Source: CALABS01 sp050260775 (GTDB lineage: Bacteria > Pseudomonadota > Alphaproteobacteria > Rhodospirillales > Magnetospirillaceae). Taken from it: 64,000 nt of DNA. Both the position numbers and the translations under genes were made by a program. This document shows, piece by piece, positions 47,872 through 55,909 of the stretch. The stretch lies in contig JBLNCP010000056.1 in NCBI GenBank assembly GCA_050260775.1, positions 1 through 64,000 on the forward strand, in the 5' to 3' direction. The notes under the pieces were generated by a model. That model searched no databases and was not told the origin of the DNA. It worked only from the letters and a program-made list of their open reading frames with translations. Position 1 is the stretch's first letter. The number at the start of each line of letters is the position of its first letter.

Positions 47872-48159
47872 ATGAAGATCGGTGTCGCATACGCCACCCC
47901 CCTGCAACAGGTCTGGCACTCCGTCGAGGTTCCCGACGGGGCGACCGTCAAGGACGCCATCGAGAAGTCGGGCATCCTGAAGCAGTTCCCCGAGATCGAT
48001 CTCGAGACCCAGAAGGTGGGGATCTTCGGCAAGCTGGCCGCCCTCGACGCGCCGCTGGAGGATGGCGCCCGCGTCGAGATCTACCGCCCCATCACCGCCG
48101 ACCCCAAGACGGTGCGCCGCCGCGCCCGTCCGGGCCAGGACGGGGCTGCCGACGGCTGA
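47872..48159 (+). CDS. rnfH: RnfH, ubiquitin-like accessory protein
   Basis: 95 aa with a beta-grasp fold: IGVAYATPLQQVWHSVEVPDGATVKDAI at the start and ARVEIYRPITADPKTVRRRA at the end, both typical of the RnfH/YfjF family. Its role is unproven, although it accompanies rnf in many proteobacteria. It is the last gene of the operon; a perfect 9-bp stem begins at its stop. Confidence 0.9.
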   Translation: MKIGVAYATPLQQVWHSVEVPDGATVKDAIEKSGILKQFPEIDLETQKVGIFGKLAALDAPLEDGARVEIYRPITADPKTVRRRARPGQDGAADG

Positions 48160-48180
48160 GCCCCGGCTTGACGGGGCTCA
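48157..48180 (+). terminator. Strong hairpin at the end of the rnf operon
   Basis: TGAGCCCCG-N6-CGGGGCTCA, a perfect 9-bp stem, starts at the rnfH stop codon itself. There is no U-tract after it. It may end transcription with a factor or protect the 3' end of the mRNA. Confidence 0.5.
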
Positions 48181-48241
48181 AGGCCCGAGACCCCCGGCCC
48201 ATTGTTGGTTATGGGCTGCAGCTTTTCCTGAAAGGCAGTCC

Positions 48242-48520
48242 ATGACCGACACCGTTCTCGACGTCCGTACCATCCAGCCGCGCGACCGTCACCCCCGGAT
48301 CTTCCAGACCTTCGACGCGTTGCCGGTGGGGACCTCGTTCATCCTCGCCAACGACCACGATCCCCGGCCGCTGTTCTACCAGTTCAAGGTGGAGCGCCCC
48401 GAGGAGTTCGACTGGACCTACCTCGAGGAAGGCCCCGAACAGTGGCGCGTGCGCATCACCCGGACCAAGGCCCCCGCGGCCAAGGACAAGGGTGCCAGCT
48501 GCTGCGGCAGCTGCGGCTGA
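48242..48520 (+). CDS. DUF2249 protein
   Basis: 92 aa. The DUF2249 core reads DVRTIQPRDRHPRIFQTFDALPVG and ILANDHDPRPLFYQFKVE, followed by FDWTYLEEGPEQWRVRI, a small TusA-like alpha/beta domain. The tail is Cys-rich (SCCGSCG), possibly a metal site. Members are often next to denitrification or low-oxygen genes; the function is unknown. AAAGG lies before the ATG. It follows rnf by 82 nt. Confidence 0.85.
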   Translation: MTDTVLDVRTIQPRDRHPRIFQTFDALPVGTSFILANDHDPRPLFYQFKVERPEEFDWTYLEEGPEQWRVRITRTKAPAAKDKGASCCGSCG

Positions 48521-48528
48521 CGCGGTGA

Positions 48529-48566
48529 CGCAAGCGGCGGCGGCCCCCGTGGCCGCGCCGCTTGCG
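48529..48566 (+). terminator. Long GC hairpin after the DUF2249 gene
   Basis: CGCAAGCGGCGGCGGCC pairs with GGCCGCGCCGCTTGCG across CCCGT, about 16 bp with one bulged base, 8 nt after the stop. No T run follows. It is the strongest stem in the window. Confidence 0.5.
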
Positions 48567-48596
48567 CCCGGCGCCATTTCGTCCTAGCAAAGCGGC

Positions 48597-49058
48597 ATGC
48601 CCCGCCGCGCTCTCCTCCTACTCCTGCTCCCTCTCCTTGCCTCCGCCGCCTCGGCCGGGGAGGTGCAGGGCGAGCGTGAGCTGGTCATCCTCGACCGTCC
48701 GCCCTCGGCGGAGGAGATCAAGCTGGCTACCCGCCACGGCGCCCACCTGCTCGGCCGCGCCCGCGCCGCCAAAGAGACCGTCCAGCTGCGCGTCAACACC
48801 TATCGCGACGTGGTGATGATGAACCTGCTGGCGCCGTCGCTGTGCGACCCGGCCAAGGGGTGTCCGCTGCTCGTGATCCGGGACCTCTCCCGCAGGCCGG
48901 TCCTGGAGACCGTCGCCTACGCCAACGTGCTTGCCAGCGTACGGGGAGACACGATCACGCTTACGTTTCAATCGGGGCAGACCTGGACAGAGTGCACGTT
49001 TTCGCGAGGCGGTCGCGGCCGTTGCAAGCCGCCGACCCTGCAAAAACCCGCAGGTTAG
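48597..49058 (+). CDS. Secreted hypothetical protein
   Basis: 153 aa. A clear signal peptide (about 1-20, ASAASAGE) precedes a mostly beta region with a Cys pair (SLCDPAKGCPLL) and later CTF/RCK cysteines, so it may be disulfide-bonded. No family is recognised. The ribosome site is weak. It stands alone between the DUF2249 gene and the binding-protein gene. Confidence 0.6.
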   Translation: MPRRALLLLLLPLLASAASAGEVQGERELVILDRPPSAEEIKLATRHGAHLLGRARAAKETVQLRVNTYRDVVMMNLLAPSLCDPAKGCPLLVIRDLSRRPVLETVAYANVLASVRGDTITLTFQSGQTWTECTFSRGGRGRCKPPTLQKPAG

Positions 49059-49122
49059 GCTATTGGCAAAGTGGAGTGACCACAGCATGATGGGGTGGTA
49101 ATTCCCCCCCGGAGTTCACGAC

Positions 49123-49902
49123 ATGCTTAGGAAGGTGATCGGCCTGGCCGTGATGGCGATGGCGCTGTCGTCGGCGGGCGCAAGGGCCGCCGAAATCCTG
49201 CGCGCCGCCTACGAGGACGTGGAGAACGCGCCCTATTACATGGGCAATTCCGTCGAAATCGACGCCGAGCGCCCCGGCATCTCGGTGGAGATGATGCGCG
49301 AGGCCGCGAAGCGCGCCGGCATCGAGATCAAATTCGTCCGCATGCCCTGGGTCCGCTGCCTGAAGTCGCTGGAGCGCGGCGAGGTCGACGCGATCTTCAA
49401 CTCCTCGTTCAAAGAGGATCGCCTTCCGCTCGGGGTGTACCCGATGGCGGCGGGAAAGCCGGATCACCACCGCCGCATCGACACCATCACCTACGCGCTC
49501 TATCGCGTGAAAGGCGGCAAGGTCACCTTCAACGGCAAGGCCATCACCGGCCTGGATGGCCCTGTGGGCGCTCCCGCCGGCTACTCCATCCTCACCGACC
49601 TCAAAGCGATGGGCGTGGCGACCGAGGAAGCCCCTGATACGGTGATCAACTTCAAGAAGCTGGCCTCGGGCCGCATTCCCGCAGTGGCCACGCACGAACG
49701 CATCGGCGACGGCCTCATCGCGTCGGGCGAGTTCCCCAACCTCGAGAAGGTGACGCCGGTCCTGGCCTCCAAGGACTACTTCGTCCAGGTCAGCCACCAG
49801 CTCTATGGCCGGAAGCCCGAGTTGGTGGAGCGGCTGTGGTCGCACCTGGCCGAGGTCCGCGACACCCTGGGCCCGCAGCTCTACGCCAAGTACGCCAAGT
49901 AG
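49123..49902 (+). CDS. Periplasmic solute-binding protein, family 3
   Basis: 259 aa. The signal peptide (about 1-22) is followed by a two-lobed amino-acid-binding-type domain: PGISVEMMREAAKRAGI, VRMPWVRCLKSLERGEVDAIF and later FKKLASGRIPAV. No permease or ATPase gene is near, so it could be an orphan binding protein feeding a sensor or a distant transporter. GGAG precedes the ATG. It converges on the phosphatase gene at 50025. Confidence 0.85.
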   Translation: MLRKVIGLAVMAMALSSAGARAAEILRAAYEDVENAPYYMGNSVEIDAERPGISVEMMREAAKRAGIEIKFVRMPWVRCLKSLERGEVDAIFNSSFKEDRLPLGVYPMAAGKPDHHRRIDTITYALYRVKGGKVTFNGKAITGLDGPVGAPAGYSILTDLKAMGVATEEAPDTVINFKKLASGRIPAVATHERIGDGLIASGEFPNLEKVTPVLASKDYFVQVSHQLYGRKPELVERLWSHLAEVRDTLGPQLYAKYAK

Positions 49903-49936
49903 ACCCGCCGCCGGACCGCTCCCCCCCACTCCCGTC

Positions 49937-49959
49937 ATGGCCGGGCTCGACCCGGCCAT
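49937..49959. repeat. Palindromic repeat (ATGGCCGGG/CCCGGCCAT) between convergent genes
   Basis: A perfect 9-bp stem with loop CTCGA, preceded by CCGTC. This matches a dispersed palindromic sequence common in alphaproteobacterial intergenic regions (GTCATGGCCGGGCT-type). A partial inverted remnant, GTGGATCGCCGGGT, lies near 50004-50017. It probably acts as a bidirectional terminator. Confidence 0.55.
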
Positions 49960-50024
49960 CTACGGCGCGCTCCACCGAAATTCGGTTTTCGCGCGGCAAG
50001 GCGTGGATCGCCGGGTAAGACGCC

Positions 50025-51719
50025 CTAGCCCTGCTTGAGTACGATCAGGGTCAGATCGTCGTAGAGGGGTTGCGCGCCGATGTGCCGGCGGACGTCGGCC
50101 ACCACCGCGTCCTTGATGGCTTCGGCCGGTTCCTGCCAATGCGCCGACAAGGTCTCGCACAGGCGTTCCAGCCCATAGAGGTTGTGGGCGGAATCCGCAG
50201 CCTCGGTGATGCCGTCGGTGTAGAGCACCACCGTGTCCCCGGGATGCAGGAGGACAGAGACCTCGTCGACGAAGTCCTTCACTTCGTCGATCAGGCCGAT
50301 GGGCATTCCCAGGTGGACGGTGTCGATCAGTTCGACGTGACCGCCCTTGCGGACCACGATCAGCGATTCGTGCTGGCCGCTGATGCGCAGATGGCCGGCG
50401 ATCCCCCGCTCCGCCACCAGCTCGGGCGCCTCGGGGCGATAATCGAGCAGCGCCAGCGTCAGGTTCTTGTCGCTGCCCATGCGCTGGACGTTCTGGTAGA
50501 TGGTGCGGTTGAGCACGTCGAGCAGCCGCACGAAATCGCTCTCGTCGCTGGTCACCAGGGTGCGGACGGCGGACTGGGTCATCAGCATGACCACGCCGCT
50601 TTCCAGGCCGTGGCCGGTGACGTCGCCGATGCCGATCCTCACCCGCCCGCCGGCCTCCTGCAGGATGTCGTAGTAGTCGCCGCCCACTTCGTTGGCCGGC
50701 TCCATGAACGTCGCCACGTCGAGGCCGCGGATGGCCGACAGCTCGGCCGCCGTGGGCAGGATCATCTGCTGGATGCGGCGCGACACGTCGAGCTCAGCGC
50801 CGAGACGAACATTCTCCGCCTTGAGGCGGTTGATCAGCGACTGGATCTCCTCGTTGGCCGCCTCCAGTTCCCGCGTGCGGTCGGCGACGCGCCGCTCCAG
50901 GTCGTGCGTCAGCTCCTTGAGGCCGGCCTCGGCGACGTCGCGTTGGTCCAACCCCTTCTGCGAGGCCTGCAGCAAGGCGTTGATCGAGCCCACCAGCAGC
51001 CCGAACTCATCCTGGTCATGGCCCTTCGGCGGGGCGACCAGACGGGCGCCCGGGCGATTGGGATCGACCTGCGCGACGACCTGGGCCAGGCGCACCAGCG
51101 GCCGGGTGATCATCAGGTAGAAGACGCCGACAACCAGGCCGGTGATGGCGAGGGATCGGAATAGGCCCAACGCCGCATTGACCATGGCGCGCTCGAAGAA
51201 GCTGCGCGCCACCTCCTGGGGCGACAGGCGAAGATCAACGTGGCCGACCTCGGCCGGCGTTCCATCCGCCTTGGGCCGCACCAGCTTGTGGCGATAGACG
51301 GTGACGTCGGCGAACAGGTACTCGGCGATTGCACCCCAGCTGACCTGCTGGCGCCCCTCGCGGTCCCGCTCGCGGGTAGCCAGGATATCGCCGAAATTGT
51401 CCCGCAGGGTGGCGGCGTCGACGGCCTCGGTGCGGAACATGCCGTCCACCACCTGCGCGGCCAGGGCCGGGCTGAGCTGATAGGCCGCCTCCTGCGCCGA
51501 CCCGTCGATCATCTCGAGGATCCGGTTGGCCTGCTCGCGCACCTCGCTGCGCATGCCGTGCCAGTCGAGGAAGAGTTCGATGAAACTGCCGACGACGCTG
51601 AGGGCGAGGACGACGACGACGGTGATGATGGCCTGCTTGGCCGTCAGGCCCCGCGACCGGACGTCCCCTGCTGGCGGCCCCATTTCCGGGCCGACCGTAA
51701 TCCTGGATTGAATGCTCAC
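50025..51719 (-). CDS. Membrane SpoIIE/RsbU-type PP2C phosphatase with HAMP domain
   Basis: 564 aa. Membrane helix 1 (about 27-50), a periplasmic sensor region (about 51-190) and helix 2 (about 192-212) lead to a HAMP domain (ITRPLVRLAQVVAQVDPN) and a coiled coil. A PP2C-like phosphatase (about 325-560) follows with the metal Asp motifs VGGDYYD, IGDVTGHG and YTDGITEA. It likely dephosphorylates a STAS protein, probably the Slr1659-like one at 52644. It is divergent from the binding protein at 51895. Confidence 0.9.
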   Translation of the reverse strand: MSIQSRITVGPEMGPPAGDVRSRGLTAKQAIITVVVVLALSVVGSFIELFLDWHGMRSEVREQANRILEMIDGSAQEAAYQLSPALAAQVVDGMFRTEAVDAATLRDNFGDILATRERDREGRQQVSWGAIAEYLFADVTVYRHKLVRPKADGTPAEVGHVDLRLSPQEVARSFFERAMVNAALGLFRSLAITGLVVGVFYLMITRPLVRLAQVVAQVDPNRPGARLVAPPKGHDQDEFGLLVGSINALLQASQKGLDQRDVAEAGLKELTHDLERRVADRTRELEAANEEIQSLINRLKAENVRLGAELDVSRRIQQMILPTAAELSAIRGLDVATFMEPANEVGGDYYDILQEAGGRVRIGIGDVTGHGLESGVVMLMTQSAVRTLVTSDESDFVRLLDVLNRTIYQNVQRMGSDKNLTLALLDYRPEAPELVAERGIAGHLRISGQHESLIVVRKGGHVELIDTVHLGMPIGLIDEVKDFVDEVSVLLHPGDTVVLYTDGITEAADSAHNLYGLERLCETLSAHWQEPAEAIKDAVVADVRRHIGAQPLYDDLTLIVLKQG

Positions 51720-51771
51720 CCCCCCGCCTCCGAACGGCTACCCCTGCCGGTGCATCCCCTCCGGCTCCGAA

Positions 51772-51777
51772 TATAAT
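51772..51777 (+). promoter_or_regulatory. Consensus -10 (TATAAT) upstream of the second binding protein
   Basis: A perfect TATAAT with no clear -35 at 17 nt. A stem CCCCGCG/CGCGGGG follows near 51796-51822 in the leader. A weak candidate promoter for the gene at 51895. Confidence 0.3.
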
Positions 51778-51894
51778 CGCGTCAGGAGCGCTCCCCGCGC
51801 AAGCGGGCTTTACGCGGGGACGCCCCTCTTGCCGCCCAGAAAGCGAAATGAGAGGATGCCCGTCGCTTTGGGGATGATACGGGGAAAGCGAACG

Positions 51895-52635
51895 ATGCGC
51901 TCCATCGTTGCGGCATGCGCACTGGCGTCCATGCTTTCGATTGCATGTCCGGCCGCGGCCAAGGATTACGTGGTCGGGGTCGAGGAGTTGGACTATCTGC
52001 CGATCTACGGTATCCGCGACGGCCGCTACAGCGGCGCCGCCCGCGAGATCCTTGACCGCTTCGCCGCCGACCGCGGCCACAGCTTCACCTACCGGCCGCT
52101 CCCGATCAAACGCCTATTCTCGGAACTGGCGGGGGGAATGATCGACTTCAAATTCCCGGACAACCCCTACTGGAACCCCGACGCCAAGAAGGGCAAGCCG
52201 GTCGTCTACAGCCAGCCGGCCATCCGCTACGTCGACGGCGTCCTGGTGGTCCCGGACAACCGCGACAAGGGGCCGGACGCCATCGCCGTCCTCGGGACGG
52301 TGTCCGGCTTCACGCCCTTCGCCTGGCTGGATCGCATCGGCGCCGGCAAGACCAAGCTTGAGGAGAACTCGTCGCTGCCGCTCCTGCTCAAGCAGGCGGC
52401 GACCGGCCGCATCGACGGCGCCTATGCCAACGTCGCGGTGGCCAACCACCATCTGGCGGCGACGCCGGGCGCGTTGGTGTTCGCGCCCAACATGCCGCAC
52501 ACCAAGGATGGCTACATGCTGTCCACCACCCGCCATCCCGCAATCGTCGCGGAATTCGACCAATGGCTGGCGTCAAACCGGGCAGTGGTGGAGGAGATCA
52601 AGCGTCGCTACGACGCCGAGCAGGGGATCGACTGA
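51895..52635 (+). CDS. Periplasmic solute-binding-like protein
   Basis: 246 aa from the ATG at 51895 (GGGGAAAG upstream); starts at 51856 or 51874 are possible. The signal peptide ends near 22 (ACPAAAK). The fold looks like a family 3 binding protein: YVVGVEELDYLPIYGI, GAAREILDRFA, LAGGMIDFKFPDNPYWNP, then LLLKQAATGRIDGAYANV. The ligand is unknown, and no transporter lies nearby. It is divergent from the phosphatase and converges on the STAS gene, suggesting a sensory role with them. Confidence 0.75.
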   Translation: MRSIVAACALASMLSIACPAAAKDYVVGVEELDYLPIYGIRDGRYSGAAREILDRFAADRGHSFTYRPLPIKRLFSELAGGMIDFKFPDNPYWNPDAKKGKPVVYSQPAIRYVDGVLVVPDNRDKGPDAIAVLGTVSGFTPFAWLDRIGAGKTKLEENSSLPLLLKQAATGRIDGAYANVAVANHHLAATPGALVFAPNMPHTKDGYMLSTTRHPAIVAEFDQWLASNRAVVEEIKRRYDAEQGID

Positions 52636-52643
52636 GAGCGCCC

Positions 52644-52988
52644 TCAGGCGATCTCCATCCTGAGCGACGGCATCAGCTTGCACAGATTGACCAGGGACTT
52701 GCCCTGCCACGACACGTCCTTCGAACCGAGCACGGTCAGGTCGACGGTCTTGCGGTTGCGCACCTCGATGACGAACTTCGACAGCATGGCGATGCCGGAG
52801 CTGTTGAGGAAGGCGAGCTGGCGCAGGTCCAGCGTCATCGATCCTTCGGGAACCGCGTTGGAAAGGAACTGCGCGATCGGGGCGTATTCGTCGAGGCCGT
52901 TGAGGCGAAGGATGCCCTTGAGGGCTGCGGCGCGGTTGTCCGCATCCCAGTCGACCGAAAAGGTTTCGCCAGTGATGACCGTTTCCAT
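52644..52988 (-). CDS. STAS-type regulator (Slr1659-like)
   Basis: 114 aa. A STAS-like fold with the phosphorylatable loop N62-S63-S64-G65 (LAFLNSSGIAML). The pattern LRLNGLDEYAPIAQFL and SWQGKSLVNLCKLMPSL matches the family I know as Slr1659-like. It is expected to be phosphorylated by the HATPase next door and dephosphorylated by the PP2C at 50025. The start follows the HATPase stop by 15 nt. Confidence 0.8.
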   Translation of the reverse strand: METVITGETFSVDWDADNRAAALKGILRLNGLDEYAPIAQFLSNAVPEGSMTLDLRQLAFLNSSGIAMLSKFVIEVRNRKTVDLTVLGSKDVSWQGKSLVNLCKLMPSLRMEIA

Positions 52989-53003
52989 CCTATCCCCTTA
53001 CCC

Positions 53004-53570
53004 CTAGATATCGATCCGCACCTGGGTGGTCACGCGCACGCCACCGTTCCCGAGGTCATCGAACTTCCAGCCCAGACGGGCGCCGTAATCATTGATCATG
53101 GTGAGCAGGCCCAGGCCCGAGGCGCCGGTCTCGGCCGAACGCTCCAGTTGCCGGACATACATCTCCATCGGGTCGCTGTCCAACAGCTCGGCCACGAACG
53201 CGCGAAAGACCTTGCCGCGCTCCAGGCCCATGGCGTTGCTTTCGTAGAAGACGATGGAATCGGCGCCGAGAACCAGCTTCATGCAGATCGGCTGCGAGAA
53301 GGCGTCCTCGCTATACTTCATGCCGTTTTCCAGAAGCTCGTTCGCTATGTACTTGATCGCGCCGCGAACCTCTTCGAGCCGGGCCACCGCCTGGGGGTCG
53401 CTCTCGTCCCTCGGAAGAAAGGTGCTGACGTAATCGGCCAGGAAGTCGGCCGACAGGCCGTTGTTGCGCCAACGCTGCTTCAGCGGGATCGACGTAGGCG
53501 AAAAAGTGAGTTCCAGGCCCTCGAGAACGTCACCCCCGGTCTCGACGAATTCCCCCACGACGTCCGACAT
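53004..53570 (-). CDS. HATPase-fold regulator (Slr1658-like)
   Basis: 188 aa. The opening FSPTSIPLKQRWRNNGLSADF is the family signature. A Bergerat-type ATP site follows with the N-box ANELLENGMKYS and a G-like segment GASGLGLLTMIND. No phospho-accepting His is present, so it may act as a serine kinase or anti-sigma-type switch on the STAS protein. The start has GGGAGGA upstream. It lies between the STAS gene and the hybrid kinase. Confidence 0.8.
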   Translation of the reverse strand: MSDVVGEFVETGGDVLEGLELTFSPTSIPLKQRWRNNGLSADFLADYVSTFLPRDESDPQAVARLEEVRGAIKYIANELLENGMKYSEDAFSQPICMKLVLGADSIVFYESNAMGLERGKVFRAFVAELLDSDPMEMYVRQLERSAETGASGLGLLTMINDYGARLGWKFDDLGNGGVRVTTQVRIDI

Positions 53571-53647
53571 CGTTCCTCCCCCGTTCGCGCACCGAATGGT
53601 GCCACCGTCTTCCCGCCCCGGCAAGGCGCGGATTATTCGTTGATCAC

Positions 53648-55855
53648 CTAGTTGCCGTATCCCTTGAGCCGCGCCCGGCCGCGCGCGAACGCCTCCGGCA
53701 GGCGGTCGGCCTGCGCCAGCGCGTCCTCGATCCGCCCCTCGCGTACAGCCGTCTCCACCGCCGCACACAGCTTCTGGAGGCCGACGAGCCCCATCTGGCC
53801 GGCGGCGCTCTTCAGGCTGTGCACGGCGTCGGTCAGCAATCCGGTGTCGCGCAGGGTCACCGCCCGATCGCACTGGGCCAGCAATTGCGCCGCGGATTCG
53901 AAGAAGGCGGGGATCACCTCGAAAGCCGCCTCGTCACCCAGGCTGTCGCGCAGCAACTCCAGCGCGGCGGGATCGAAATCGAGGTCCTCGCGGCCGGGCT
54001 TGCCGCCGACCAGGCGCGACAGCGCATCGACCAGCTGCTCGGGCGAAAAGGGCTTGGGGACGAAATCGTTCATCCCGGCGGCAAGGCATTCCTGGATCTC
54101 GGCCGGAGTGACCGCCGCCGTGAGCGCCAGGATCGGCACCTCGCCGGCGGGGGCCGGCAAGGCCCGGATGGCGCGCGCCGCCTCGATCCCATCCATCACC
54201 GGCATGTGGCGGTCCATCAGGACCACGTCGAAGCGCTGCTCGGCCACTGCGTCCACCGCCTGGGCGCCGTCATCGACCGTCATCACCCGATGGCCGCGGC
54301 GGGTGAGCATGCCGCCGGCGACGCGGCGGTTGACCGGGTTGTCCTCGACCAGCAACAGGTCGAGCGGCGGCAAGGCGGCGGCGTCGGACGCCAGCACCCC
54401 GGCCAGATGGGGACCGGCGCTCGGCGGCCGCGAGGCTGGCGGAATCGCCAGCCAGTCGAAGGCGCCGGCCAGCGTCACCTCGCCGACCGGTTCCGGCAGA
54501 TTGACCGAATTGGCACAGGCGACGGAAGGCGGCAGCGTGCCGGCGAGGCACAGGATGATCGTCGGCAGGTCGGTACGCGCCGCCAGCGACAGCGCCGCGC
54601 TGTGCATCAGCCGCCCGCCCGCGACCAGCACGTCCCCGGGCCGGCTGGTCGCCGCCACGGCCTCGGGAGCGACCTCGAGCACCTCGATGCCCCAACCTTC
54701 CAGGCGGGCCCGCAGGATGCGCCGTAGCGTGGGCTCCGGCTCGACCATCAGCACGCGCCGGGGCGGATTGGACGGACGGGCGCGTTCGCCGGGCTGGAAG
54801 GCGGCACCCAGGGGGATGTGGAACCAGAAGGTGCTGCCCTCGCCCAAGGTGCTGTCGACGCCGATCCGGCCGCCCATCAGTTCGACCAGCTGCTTGCAGA
54901 TCGACAGGCCCAGGCCGGTTCCGCCGAACTTGCGCGAGACCCAGGCGTCCACCTGCGAATAGCGGTGGAACAGCCGTTCGCGCGCCTCCTCGGCGATGCC
55001 GATGCCGCTGTCGGTGACGGCGAAACGGAACCCGCCGTCCTCCCCCGGCTCGACGGTGACCGCGACGCTGCCCTTTTCGGTGAACTTGAGCGCGTTGCCG
55101 ATCAGGTTGAGGAGAACCTGGCGCAAGCGGGTGGGGTCCCCATTGACGACAGCCGGGACCGAGGGGGCGATGGCGTGCCCCAGCGCCAAGCCCCGCTCCG
55201 AGGCTCGGCTTCCCATCAGCTCAAGGCTCTCCTCGACCAATTGGACGAGGTTGAAGTCGATGCTTTCCAGCTGCAGGCGCCCGGCCTCCAGCTTGGACAG
55301 ATCGAGGATGTCGTCGAGGATGTTGAGCAGCAGACGGCCCGACGACACCACGGTCTCGGCAAGGTCGCGCTGTTCGGGGGTGAGCGGCGTGTCCAGCAGC
55401 AGGCGGGCCATGCCCAGCACGCCGTTCATCGGCGTGCGGACCTCGTGCGAGACCACGGCCACGAACTCGGCCTTGATGCGGGCCAGCGCCTCGGCGTGTT
55501 CCTTGGCCAGGGAGATCCGCGCATTCTCATGGCGGAGCTGCTCGTTGGCCAGCTCCCGCTCGATGTCGATCTCGTCGCTGTGCTCGGTGATGGTGTGGAC
55601 GAGGAGTTCGAGGTCTTCCTTCTGCTCGTGCAGGGCCTCGAGAAGCTTGTTCAGGCGCACCTCGGCCCGGATGCGCTCGGCGATCTCGCCGCGCATCTGC
55701 TCGTTGGCGAGTGCCAGTTCCGCCTCGATGGCGTCACCGTGCTCGATCGCGGCCTGCAGCTCGATCTCGAGGTCGCACTTCTCCTGCTCCAGCCGACCAA
55801 CGGTCGCGCGGAGTGCGGCCAACTCGTCCTTCAAGCGGATGATCTCGGTCGTCAC
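53648..55855 (-). CDS. Hybrid histidine kinase with Hpt domain
   Basis: 735 aa from GTG 55855 (G-rich site upstream); GTG 55894 is also possible. A long N-terminal coiled coil (about 1-130) precedes HisKA with H137 (SHEVRTP), HATPase (about 245-350), a degenerate receiver (about 366-470, lacking the phospho-Asp), a true receiver with D548 (VLMDRHMP) and an Hpt domain with H679 (HSLKSAAGQMG). No membrane segment is visible, so it is cytosolic. It is 77 nt upstream of the HATPase gene on the same strand. Confidence 0.92.
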   Translation of the reverse strand: MTTEIIRLKDELAALRATVGRLEQEKCDLEIELQAAIEHGDAIEAELALANEQMRGEIAERIRAEVRLNKLLEALHEQKEDLELLVHTITEHSDEIDIERELANEQLRHENARISLAKEHAEALARIKAEFVAVVSHEVRTPMNGVLGMARLLLDTPLTPEQRDLAETVVSSGRLLLNILDDILDLSKLEAGRLQLESIDFNLVQLVEESLELMGSRASERGLALGHAIAPSVPAVVNGDPTRLRQVLLNLIGNALKFTEKGSVAVTVEPGEDGGFRFAVTDSGIGIAEEARERLFHRYSQVDAWVSRKFGGTGLGLSICKQLVELMGGRIGVDSTLGEGSTFWFHIPLGAAFQPGERARPSNPPRRVLMVEPEPTLRRILRARLEGWGIEVLEVAPEAVAATSRPGDVLVAGGRLMHSAALSLAARTDLPTIILCLAGTLPPSVACANSVNLPEPVGEVTLAGAFDWLAIPPASRPPSAGPHLAGVLASDAAALPPLDLLLVEDNPVNRRVAGGMLTRRGHRVMTVDDGAQAVDAVAEQRFDVVLMDRHMPVMDGIEAARAIRALPAPAGEVPILALTAAVTPAEIQECLAAGMNDFVPKPFSPEQLVDALSRLVGGKPGREDLDFDPAALELLRDSLGDEAAFEVIPAFFESAAQLLAQCDRAVTLRDTGLLTDAVHSLKSAAGQMGLVGLQKLCAAVETAVREGRIEDALAQADRLPEAFARGRARLKGYGN

Positions 55856-55909
55856 CGGGCTGGCGCCCCCCCAACAATCCCGCAAGGAGTCCACATATTT
55901 TGCGGGAAA

